Part shown: piece by piece, positions 1 to 5,336 of the stretch
How positions within the stretch are numbered: position 1 is the stretch's first letter
How the letters are laid out: every line of letters starts with the position of its first letter
From: Planctomycetaceae bacterium
GTDB lineage: Bacteria > Planctomycetota > Phycisphaerae > Phycisphaerales > SM1A02
DNA: 5,509 nucleotides
NCBI GenBank assembly: GCA_027488265.1
Contig: JAIYCA010000104.1
Coordinates: 1 to 5,509, forward strand
Reading direction: 5' to 3'
Notes under the pieces: generated by a model
The model's input: only the letters and a program-made list of their open reading frames with translations
Databases searched by the model: none
Told to the model about the DNA's origin: nothing
Position numbers and translations under genes: made by a program

Positions 1-291
1 CGTGGATGACGCTGGACATTGTCGAAGGCGGAGCGCAGCGAAGCCTGAGCAGTCGACGTGGGAGTAGCTGATCGTGCCGTGTGGCACTACCCCCCTGCGC
101 AGCAGGAGGTAGTGGCGAGACGCAGGAATACAGACGAAGCGCCCATGGCACATCGTTGCGCATCGCGCCTCTGCCGCACGTCGCCATCACCAGAGGTGAT
201 GCCACACGGAATATCAGCAGTCGCGGAACGTCATCCTCTCGCGCTTCACTGCGTTCCGCGCTCGTCATTGCGCACTCGTAACTTGCTCGCT
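1..291 (-). repeat. Structured intergenic repeat element, left copy
   Basis: Read on the minus strand, this stretch aligns without gaps to 3457-3747 on the plus strand, each pair of aligned positions summing to 3748. In element order (291 down to 1) it has a conserved arm with a 9-bp inverted repeat (260-222), an outer stem half (209-202), a 7-bp hairpin (201-185), a 70-nt centre (184-115), a second hairpin (114-85), the other outer stem half (84-77), and a second conserved arm (76-1). By hand count the arm nearest trpC is about 94% identical to the other copy, the far arm about 80%, and the centre about 50%. The element begins 15 bp past the trpC stop codon and runs in the direction of trpC transcription. 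No coding gene is supported here. The homology reaches position 1, so the element or its array may continue beyond the window. Confidence 0.85.
77..209 (-). repeat. Three-stem junction core of left element copy
   Basis: The 133-bp core has an outer stem of 8 bp, CCGTGTGG (77-84) with CCACACGG (202-209). Directly inside lie two hairpins with no unpaired base between stems. At 85-114, CACTACC pairs with GGTAGTG, with a further 4-bp inner stem. At 185-201, CATCACC pairs with GGTGATG across a 3-nt loop. The remaining 70 nt (115-184) form the variable centre. The inner pair formed by positions 95 and 105 is C/G here and T/A in the right copy, a compensatory change. Whether the structure forms in DNA (cruciform, transposon end) or RNA is not known. 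Confidence 0.7.
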
Positions 292-306
292 TTGGCCGGT
301 TCGCCG

Positions 307-1119
307 TCACCCGGTCGCGAGCAACGTCTTCAGTGCCGCGCCAGGATCAGGTTGCTTCATCAGATGCTCGCCGACAAGCACGATGTGAATGCCGTGCGCA
401 CGCAAGCGTGCTAGATCTTCCGGCGTGCGAATGCCCGACTCACTCACCAAGATGCTCGTGTCATCGAGCATTTCCGCGAGCCGCATCGAGTGCTCAATCG
501 ATGTCTTCATCGTGCGAAGATCACGATTGTTGATTCCGAGCAGTGAATAACTGCGATGCGGGAATCCCACAATGTTGACAGCGCTTAAGAGATGCTCGAC
601 ATCATGCACTTCGAGCAGCGTCGTCATTCCGAGCTCTGTTGCGAGAATCTGGAAATCAATGATGTCGCGCTCTTCAAGAGCCTCCGCGATAAGCAAGATG
701 GCGTCGGCGCCCGCCGCGCGCGACTCCCAGATTTGATAGATGTCGACGATGAAGTCTTTGCGCAAGACAGGCAAGGGCATCGCGTCGCGAATCGCGTGGA
801 TGTATTCGAGCTTTCCGCCAAAGTACTGCTCATCAGTCAGACATGAGATCGCGGCTGCGCCGTTTGCGTAATACGCCTTCGCGATCGCAACGGGATCAAA
901 GTCCTCGCGAATCACGCCAGCTGACGGGCTCTTTCGCTTGATCTCGGCAATCGCGTGCGTGCTGTTCGGATGACGACGATCAACCACCGCCTGGAAGAAA
1001 TTCCGCGGTCGGCCGAGTTCGCCAATCCGCTCCTTGAGTGCTTCGACCGGAACAGTTTCCTTCGCCCGCGCGACCTCGACCGACTTGCGTGCGAGGATGT
1101 CTTTGAGAACTGGAACCAT
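307..1119 (-). CDS. trpC: Indole-3-glycerol-phosphate synthase
   Basis: This cytosolic TIM-barrel enzyme closes and decarboxylates 1-(2-carboxyphenylamino)-1-deoxyribulose 5-phosphate to indole-3-glycerol phosphate, the penultimate stage of tryptophan synthesis. The 270-residue product has normal length. All family signatures are present: EIKRKSPS (59-66, with E59 and K61), LRKDF (119-123, K121 as the catalytic lysine), LLEVH (168-172, E170 as the general base), GINNRDL (195-201, N197 and R199) and SESGI (226-230, S228). A phosphate-binding segment, VLVGEHLM, follows at 247-254. The start is the ATG whose reverse complement is at 1117-1119; the product begins MVPVLKDILARK as usual for the family. 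No Shine-Dalgarno or TANNNT box lies at normal distance. It is divergent from the CPBP gene across a 106-bp gap, and no other trp genes adjoin. Its stop lies 15 bp from the structured repeat, which probably forms part of its 3' transcript. Confidence 0.97.
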   Translation of the reverse strand: MVPVLKDILARKSVEVARAKETVPVEALKERIGELGRPRNFFQAVVDRRHPNSTHAIAEIKRKSPSAGVIREDFDPVAIAKAYYANGAAAISCLTDEQYFGGKLEYIHAIRDAMPLPVLRKDFIVDIYQIWESRAAGADAILLIAEALEERDIIDFQILATELGMTTLLEVHDVEHLLSAVNIVGFPHRSYSLLGINNRDLRTMKTSIEHSMRLAEMLDDTSILVSESGIRTPEDLARLRAHGIHIVLVGEHLMKQPDPGAALKTLLATG

Positions 1120-1225
1120 GTGAACCCGAGAGATGTGTAAAGCCGAGGGAATTCGAGCGGTCGCGAGTTCGCGCCTTACAACACGAAGTCCTGCGGAAAC
1201 GGTCGAGGGATCGTACCTTGCTCAC
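1120..1225. promoter_or_regulatory. Divergent promoter region, trpC / CPBP protease
   Basis: This 106-bp gap separates two divergently starting genes, so both promoters should lie here. For the plus-strand gene, TACCTT (1214-1219) ends 6 nt before the ATG at 1226 and fits a -10 box for a leaderless or near-leaderless mRNA. CCTGCG (1190-1195) is a poor -35 candidate at 18 bp spacing. For trpC only a weak TACACA (minus strand, 1139-1134) is visible, 14 nt before its ATG. I see no run of Trp codons, no attenuator-like hairpin pair and no T-box signature, so there is no visible leader-type tryptophan control. Confidence 0.35.
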
Positions 1226-2152
1226 ATGATCGTCACGGCGAGCGTGCTCCTTCAGTCAACCACACTTGCGGTCACGCTTTCCAACACGCTTGGCGGCGAA
1301 ATCTCATCCAATTCGTCTCCCGCTCCGGACGACATGGGCGCCGTCGTTGAAGTTGGCATCCTCGCCATCGCGATGATCGCATCCATCGCCGCATGTTGGC
1401 GCTGGCGGTTCCTCACGGTTCCATCCGAGGCATCCGGTCGAGTTCCCGTCGATCCTCCGATAGGCGCGCTTGCGATGCTGTCGATCTACGTGCTTGGAAT
1501 CATCTGCGCGTCGGTTGTTTCGGGCGTTTTGCCCGAATCGACGCGCAGCGACCCAGACTGGTCGCGACTCATCCTCGGCGTGCTCGCGAACACATTCCAA
1601 TGTGTCGGCGCAATCGGCTTCCTCGTTTCGCGACTCGCCGTTCAAGGACCGCGCGCGTGCGCAACGACGCCGCGCGCTCTCAAAGAGGGTGCCATCGGCT
1701 TCATCGTCGTTGTGCCGCTGGTCTTCGCGGTCGCCGCAATGCTTGGCGCGCTGCTTCCGGTCTTCGGACTGCCAAAGGCACCCGAGGTTTCCCACAAGAC
1801 TCTCGAGATTCTCCGCGCGAAATCGGACGCATTGTTTACGTGGACGACGCTCGCACACGTCGTTGTGCTCGTTCCACTTGCAGAAGAACTGCTCTGGCGC
1901 GGGTTGATGCAGCCATCGATGCGCGCTGTGGGGCTTCCGCCGATGGCTGCGATCCTCGCGACTTCCGCGCTTTTCGCCGCAATTCACTGGACGAGTATTC
2001 CCGACGCGGGTCGCGTCACTGGTCTCGCGATGCTTGTCCTGTTGTCGACTGCGCTCGGGATCTTGCGTGATCGAACGGGCGGAGTCCTCGCGCCTGCGCT
2101 CGCGCACGGACTCTTCAACGCGATGAATGTCGCGATGGCGCTGCGCTCGTAG
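1226..2152 (+). CDS. CPBP (CAAX/Abi) family intramembrane metalloprotease
   Basis: This is a predicted membrane-embedded protease of the CPBP family, related to eukaryotic Rce1 CAAX proteases and to bacteriocin self-immunity proteins. The 308-residue product shows about eight hydrophobic segments, roughly at residues 40-60, 79-102, 115-139, 154-181, 206-226, 236-255, 261-280 and 288-306. The three catalytic motifs lie in the C-terminal half: EELLWR (220-225, EExxxR), FAAIH (250-254, FxxxH) and HGLFN (294-298, HxxxN). These residues bind zinc and activate water in the family, so the enzyme looks intact. The ATG at 1226 is preferred. An in-frame ATG at 1133 would add 31 non-membrane residues and cover the trpC leader, whereas 1226 has a TANNNT box 6 nt upstream. 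trpS follows 66 bp downstream on the same strand. Substrate and biological role cannot be inferred, and the N-terminal part of such proteins is poorly conserved. Confidence 0.9.
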   Translation: MIVTASVLLQSTTLAVTLSNTLGGEISSNSSPAPDDMGAVVEVGILAIAMIASIAACWRWRFLTVPSEASGRVPVDPPIGALAMLSIYVLGIICASVVSGVLPESTRSDPDWSRLILGVLANTFQCVGAIGFLVSRLAVQGPRACATTPRALKEGAIGFIVVVPLVFAVAAMLGALLPVFGLPKAPEVSHKTLEILRAKSDALFTWTTLAHVVVLVPLAEELLWRGLMQPSMRAVGLPPMAAILATSALFAAIHWTSIPDAGRVTGLAMLVLLSTALGILRDRTGGVLAPALAHGLFNAMNVAMALRS

Positions 2153-2177
2153 GTTGTTCCTGATCGACGGCGCGTGA

Positions 2178-2218
2178 CCTGCGCGAAACCCGCGGTTTCC
2201 CGTATCTTCTCGCGTTCT
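2178..2218 (+). promoter_or_regulatory. Candidate trpS promoter
   Basis: TATCTT (2203-2208) ends 10 nt before the trpS ATG, and no Shine-Dalgarno sequence lies between them. Like the CPBP promoter region, it reads CGTAYCTT, and in both genes CCTGCG followed shortly by GAAAC sits about 20 bp further upstream (2178-2183 here). This suggests trpS can be transcribed on its own rather than only by read-through from the CPBP gene. The -35 match is weak, so this is a candidate only. Confidence 0.35.
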
Positions 2219-3298
2219 ATGAGCTCTATCGACGCCATCACCGGCAAGCCGCGCATTCTTACGGGCGACACGCCCACCGGACAACTTCACCTTGGCCACT
2301 GGGTCGGCAGCGTGAAGCGTCGTGTGGAATTACAGCACTCGCACGACTGTTACTTCATCATCGCGAACATGCACGCGTACACAACGCGTCTTGCGAAGAG
2401 CGAAGATATTCGGCGCGACTCGATCGCGATCGTGCGCGATTATCTCGCGATGGGCATCGACCCAGAGAAGACCACGATTTTCCTTCAGAGCGAAATCCCC
2501 GCGATCGCAGAACTCACGTTCCTCTTCGCGATGCTGCTCCCTTTCAATCGCGTCATGCGCAATCCGACGCTGAAGACGGAAATCGAAGTGAAAGGCCTCG
2601 GCGAGTCGTATTCGTTTGGATTCCCGCTCTACGCAGTCGGTCAAACCGCAGACATCCTCGCGTTCCGACCGGTTGGCGTGCCTGTCGGTGAGGATCAGGT
2701 TCCACACCTCGAACTCACGCGCGAAGTGGCGCGGCGTTTCAACCAGATTTTCTGCGGTGTCGACGAGCACGCTGAAGACGAAGATCACTCGAAACTCGGC
2801 GGTGTATTTCCGATTCCGCACGCTGATGTCGGCGTTGTCGGCCGACTCGCGGGAATCGACGGCGTGAACAAGATGTCGAAGTCGCTCAACAACGCGATTT
2901 TCGTCGCAGACGATGCGAAAGAAGTCGAGAAGAAGGTCAAGAAGATTTTCACCGGACGTCAGAGCCCGACGGAGCCAGGCGACATCAACAACGTGCTTTT
3001 CCAATACGTGCGCACATTCATCAAGGATGAAGCGCGCGTGAAGGAACTCGAGGAGAAGTACGCGAAGGGCGACAACCTCGGTGATGGCCACGTGAAGCTT
3101 GAAGTTGCGGCCGCGATCAACGAGTTGCTCGCGCCGATGCGTGAGCGCCGCGCGAAGTACGAAGGCCGCGACGATCTTGTCCTTGAGATTTTGAAGGCTG
3201 GCTGCGAGCGTGCGAACAAAGTTGCCGAGGCGACGCTTGAACGCGTGAAAGCGCACGCGAATCTCGTGCACTGGCCGCGCCACGTGCGATACGTCTAA
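2219..3298 (+). CDS. trpS: Tryptophanyl-tRNA synthetase
   Basis: This cytosolic class Ic aminoacyl-tRNA synthetase attaches tryptophan to tRNA-Trp using ATP. From the ATG at 2219 the product is 359 residues. It has TGDTPTGQLHLGHWVGS (15-31) containing the HIGH-type motif HLGH (24-27), a GEDQ segment (157-160) and KMSKS (218-222) preceded by LAGIDG, together forming the Rossmann-fold active site. D145 in YAVGQTADIL (138-147) matches the aspartate that contacts the tryptophan indole nitrogen in known structures. The C-terminal helical part is the anticodon-recognition region. A GTG at 2174 would add 15 residues, but the ATG fits the family start and has a TANNNT box 10 nt upstream. The GDxPTGxLHxGHxVGS signature and the QSEIPAIAELTF (90-101) and NPTLKTEI (115-122) segments recall, from memory, the streptococcal-type branch rather than the E. 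coli/Bacillus type. A hairpin starts 7 nt past the stop. Confidence 0.97.
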   Translation: MSSIDAITGKPRILTGDTPTGQLHLGHWVGSVKRRVELQHSHDCYFIIANMHAYTTRLAKSEDIRRDSIAIVRDYLAMGIDPEKTTIFLQSEIPAIAELTFLFAMLLPFNRVMRNPTLKTEIEVKGLGESYSFGFPLYAVGQTADILAFRPVGVPVGEDQVPHLELTREVARRFNQIFCGVDEHAEDEDHSKLGGVFPIPHADVGVVGRLAGIDGVNKMSKSLNNAIFVADDAKEVEKKVKKIFTGRQSPTEPGDINNVLFQYVRTFIKDEARVKELEEKYAKGDNLGDGHVKLEVAAAINELLAPMRERRAKYEGRDDLVLEILKAGCERANKVAEATLERVKAHANLVHWPRHVRYV

Positions 3299-3303
3299 TT
3301 CTT

Positions 3304-3354
3304 GCGGTCGCCGCTGCGGCGGCGACCTCTGGTGTCATTCACGCCAAAGCGAGC
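3304..3354 (+). repeat. 51-bp module, copy 1 (hairpin plus E motif)
   Basis: This unit has a GC-rich inverted repeat followed by a motif around GTCATTCACGCCAAAGCGAG. It recurs at 3413-3463, 109 bp downstream, with 5 mismatches by hand count. The second half recurs again at 3738-3758. Partial matches appear in the left element at about 283-296 and 1-11, both on the minus strand. It marks the start of a modular array filling the trpS-apaG gap. No coding role is seen. Confidence 0.75.
3306..3327 (+). terminator. GC-rich hairpin after trpS, possible terminator
   Basis: GGTCGCCGC (3306-3314) pairs perfectly with GCGGCGACC (3319-3327) across a TGCG loop, giving a 9-bp all-Watson-Crick stem 7 nt after the trpS stop. 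No U-tract follows, so it is not a classical intrinsic terminator. It could pause polymerase, protect the 3' end or act with Rho. The same stem is partly broken in the repeat copy at 3413-3439, where about 5 bp remain around the loop. Confidence 0.4.
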
Positions 3355-3406
3355 GAAAGCGGCGGACGCGGCGAAGCCGCCCCGCCGCCAGTCGCGAGCG
3401 CTCAAT
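3334..3406 (+). repeat. 73-bp direct repeat, copy 1
   Basis: This stretch matches 3738-3810 at 72 of 73 positions. The last 65 bp (3342-3406 and 3746-3810) are identical, at an offset of exactly 404 bp. Inside is a strong two-part hairpin: GCGGCGG (3359-3365) with CCGCCGC (3382-3388), then GCGGC (3368-3372) with GCCGC (3376-3380) around a GAA loop. Together the two copies bracket the structured element at 3457-3747, partly overlapping its right end. Confidence 0.9.
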
Positions 3407-3412
3407 GTCGTC

Positions 3413-3463
3413 GCGGTCGCCGCTGCGGCGGCTCCCTCTGGTGTCATCCGCGCCAGAGCGAGC
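3413..3463 (+). repeat. 51-bp module, copy 2
   Basis: This is the second copy of the 3304-3354 module, 109 bp downstream. Two of the five mismatches fall in the 3' arm of the hairpin and shorten the 9-bp stem to about 5 bp (GCCGC/GCGGC). Its last seven bases overlap the start of the structured element at 3457, so the module leads directly into it. Confidence 0.7.
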
Positions 3464-3747
3464 AAGTTACGAGTGCTCAATGACGAGCGCGGAACGAAGT
3501 GAAGCGCGAGAGGATGACGTTCCGCGACTGCTGACGTGCCGTGTGGCATCACCTGTGGTGATGGCGACGCCTGACTCATGCGGCGGGTTCAACAGAATTC
3601 GCGTGACGCGTCGCGGGTACTTTCAAGTCAAGCCACTACCTCTTGCTCCGCAAGGGGGTAGTGCCACACGAAACGACCAGCGACGCCCGCGTCGGTTGCT
3701 CAGGCTTCGCTGCACTCCGCCTTCGGCCGTGTCCCCGGTCATTCGCG
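3457..3747 (+). repeat. Structured intergenic repeat element, right copy
   Basis: This is the inverted counterpart of 1-291, with no insertions or deletions across 291 bp. The order is: conserved arm (3457-3538) holding the 9-bp inverted repeat CGCGGAACG/CGTTCCGCG (3488-3496 with 3518-3526), three-stem core (3539-3671), and second arm (3672-3747) that includes GCTCAGGCTTCGCTGC. It lies downstream of trpS and reads in trpS direction, as the left copy does for trpC. On the opposite side it converges on apaG. No transposase, integrase or tRNA-like sequence is present, so any mobility would need help from elsewhere. Candidates are a REP/MITE-like element or a 3'-end RNA structure. Confidence 0.85.
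3539..3671 (+). repeat. Three-stem junction core of right element copy
   Basis: The outer stem CGTGTGG (3540-3546) pairs with CCACACG (3664-3670). Immediately inside lie hairpin 3547-3563 (CATCACC/GGTGATG, TGT loop) and hairpin 3634-3663 (CACTACC/GGTAGTG plus inner CTTG/CAAG, CTCCG loop), with no unpaired base at either junction edge. The 70-nt centre (3564-3633) has the same length as in the left copy but about half its bases differ. The ends also read as 14-bp imperfect terminal inverted repeats, 12 of 14 matching, as expected for a small non-autonomous transposable element. Confidence 0.7.
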
Positions 3748-3810
3748 CCAAAGCGAGCGAAAGCGGCGGACGCGGCGAAGCCGCCCCGCCGCCAGTCGCG
3801 AGCGCTCAAT
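3738..3810 (+). repeat. 73-bp direct repeat, copy 2
   Basis: This copy differs from 3334-3406 at one position (A at 3341, G at 3745). It carries the same GC-rich hairpin at 3763-3792, ends 4 bp from the apaG stop codon, and would form part of the apaG 3' end on the minus strand. Near-identity of this flank, compared with about 79% between the element copies, points to recent duplication or gene conversion. Confidence 0.9.
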
Positions 3811-3814
3811 CACG

Positions 3815-4210
3815 TCACGACACGAGGAAGAACCGGCCCACCGTCACTGCGAGCGGCTTTCCGTCGCGCTCGAACATGAAGTGGCCTTCCATGGTTCCCC
3901 ACGAGGTCAGCATCGGACAGTAGCTCGTGTATTCAAAACTATCGCCGGGCCGAAGTTCAGGATGCTCGCCCACGACACCCGGCCCTTCGACCATCCGTTC
4001 GTCACCATCGGCATCCACAATGCGCCAGTGACGCGTTGCGAGTCGCACGCGCTGCGTGCCGCCGTTCTCAATGGCGATGTGGTAACTGAAGAGATAGCGC
4101 CCATCCGCCGGCGACGATTGCGACGCAATGAACGCTGGGCGAACGACAACGCGTACGCCTTCGGTCGTGACATCTGAACCATGCTTTGAAACAGCGGTCG
4201 TCGTGGCCAT
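3815..4210 (-). CDS. apaG: ApaG domain protein
   Basis: This is a small cytosolic beta-sandwich (fibronectin type III-like) protein. Bacterial ApaG is linked by genetics to Co2+ resistance and Mg2+ efflux, but its biochemical activity is unsettled; related domains occur in some F-box proteins and in PDIP38. The 131-residue product has normal family length and the expected signatures: YLFSYHIAIEN (39-49), LATRHWRIVDADG (57-69), GPGVVGEHPELRPG (76-89, the ApaG glycine motif), YTSYCPML (94-101) and GTMEGHFMF (105-113). The ATG at 4210 is preferred over an in-frame GTG at 4246 because it fits the family N-terminus and has TATGCT (minus strand, 4222-4217) 6 nt upstream, with no Shine-Dalgarno. It is divergent from asd and converges on trpS. 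Here it is not next to rsmA or apaH, its partners in enterobacteria. Confidence 0.95.
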   Translation of the reverse strand: MATTTAVSKHGSDVTTEGVRVVVRPAFIASQSSPADGRYLFSYHIAIENGGTQRVRLATRHWRIVDADGDERMVEGPGVVGEHPELRPGDSFEYTSYCPMLTSWGTMEGHFMFERDGKPLAVTVGRFFLVS

Positions 4211-4280
4211 GGGCAGAGCATAGCCCACAACCTCGCGCGCGATCACATCAAGTGCGCGCCGTCGTTACGATCGGTATTCC
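4211..4280. promoter_or_regulatory. Divergent promoter region, apaG / asd
   Basis: Seventy bases separate the two starts. TATGCT on the minus strand (4222-4217) ends 6 nt before the apaG ATG. TACGAT on the plus strand (4266-4271) ends 9 nt before the asd ATG. Neither gene has a well-placed Shine-Dalgarno. Both boxes match TANNNT at the distance expected for leaderless transcription. No convincing -35 hexamers were found at 16-18 bp, and no lysine-riboswitch-like sequence fits in the space. Confidence 0.4.
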
Positions 4281-5336
4281 ATGATGCGCCTGCCCAACCC
4301 ACCCACTGTTGCCATCATCGGCGCGACTGGCGCTGTCGGCCGCGAGATGCTTGCGATTCTCGAAGAGCGCTCGTTCCCCGTGCGCTCGCTGCGTCTCTTC
4401 GCGTCGCCTCGTTCCGTTGGCACGCGCATCGCATTCCGCAACGAAGCAATCGCATGCGAAACGCTTGAGAACACATCCGCTGGCGATCTCGCTTCGATCA
4501 ATCTCGCGCTTTTCTCGGCAGGTAAAGGCCTTTCAAAGGAATGGGCACCGCGATTTCGCGATGCGGGTGCGCTCGTCGTCGACAACTCAAGCGCGTTTCG
4601 TGCAGATCCTGCATGTCCGCTCGTTGTGCCTGAAGTGAATCCGCACGCGCTCGATGCGCTTGACGGGCCCGCGATCATCGCAAACCCGAATTGTTCGACG
4701 ATTCTCGCGCTTGTCGCGGTCACGCCGCTTCATCGTGCCATCGGTGTCGAGCGGATGGTCGCGGCGACCTACCAAGCTGCGTCGGGTGCAGGAGCATCGG
4801 CGATGGCTGAACTCGAGTCGCAGGCACACGCCTTTGCCGCGAATCAGCCGTTCGATACGCGCATCTTCGGGCGCCAGTATCTCTTCAACGTGTTCAGTCA
4901 CAACTCGGCGATCGGCGACGATGGCTACAACGAGGAAGAGCGCAAACTTCTCACCGAAACGCGGCGGATGTGGGAATCGCCCACGGTACGTGTTTCCGCC
5001 ACCTGCGTACGCGTGCCCACACTTCGCGCGCACGCGGAGGCGCTGCATCTTGAGTTTGCACGCGCAACGAGCGAGACTGAAATTCGTGCGCTTCTCGCGC
5101 ACGCGCCGGGCGTTCGCATCGTCGATGACCGCGCGACCAATCGCTTCCCTGAGCCGCTCGATGCTGCAGGCGGCGACGATATCCTCGTCGGCCGCATTCG
5201 TATGGATCCCAGTGTGCCAAACGATCGCGGTGCCGCGCTCTTTCTCTGCGGCGATCAGATTCGCAAGGGCGCCGCGCTCAATGCGATTCAGATTGCGGAG
5301 CGGTTTCTTTCCACATCCTGCATGCATGCGTCCTGA
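4281..5336 (+). CDS. asd: Aspartate-semialdehyde dehydrogenase
   Basis: This cytosolic enzyme reduces L-aspartyl-4-phosphate with NADPH to L-aspartate-4-semialdehyde, the branch point to lysine/diaminopimelate, threonine and methionine. The 351-residue product shows the N-terminal nucleotide-binding motif GATGAVG (14-20), the catalytic cysteine in NPNCST (135-140, C138), TYQAASGAGASAM (163-175, Q165 in the active site), FSHNSAIGDDGYNEEE (205-220) and RVPTLRAHAEA (244-254, with R244 and H251 for substrate binding and catalysis). The usual GDQIRKGAALNAIQIAE segment lies near the C-terminus. All key residues are present. The start could be either of two adjacent ATGs (4281 or 4284), and a TANNNT box sits 9 nt before the first. 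It is divergent from apaG. No lysC or dap gene adjoins in the window, and no clear terminator follows. Confidence 0.97.
   Translation: MMRLPNPPTVAIIGATGAVGREMLAILEERSFPVRSLRLFASPRSVGTRIAFRNEAIACETLENTSAGDLASINLALFSAGKGLSKEWAPRFRDAGALVVDNSSAFRADPACPLVVPEVNPHALDALDGPAIIANPNCSTILALVAVTPLHRAIGVERMVAATYQAASGAGASAMAELESQAHAFAANQPFDTRIFGRQYLFNVFSHNSAIGDDGYNEEERKLLTETRRMWESPTVRVSATCVRVPTLRAHAEALHLEFARATSETEIRALLAHAPGVRIVDDRATNRFPEPLDAAGGDDILVGRIRMDPSVPNDRGAALFLCGDQIRKGAALNAIQIAERFLSTSCMHAS

Noticed and set aside
1120..1225. Trp attenuator, T-box or leader peptide upstream of trpC
   Set aside because: No run of TGG codons, no alternative hairpin pair with a U-tract and no T-box sequence is seen in the 106-bp gap.
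1304..2299. 331-residue minus-strand frame opposite the CPBP gene
   Set aside because: It is an antisense shadow with extreme Arg, Glu and Asp content, while the plus strand encodes a clear membrane protease with all three catalytic motifs.
3295..3579. 94-residue minus-strand frame, similar to a frame at 58-414 on the plus strand
   Set aside because: The similarity comes from the inverted repeat element itself, and both strands are open there, so it gives no coding evidence. The left frame also runs antisense into trpC.
3299..3814. CRISPR array
   Set aside because: There are few repeats, of unequal length, with modules in mixed order and no regular spacers of similar size. No cas gene is nearby.
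3405..3923. 172-residue open frame across the repeat array on the plus strand
   Set aside because: It crosses repeat modules and then runs antisense into apaG. Composition is rich in Arg, Ser and Pro, as in GC-rich shadow frames, and no domain is visible.
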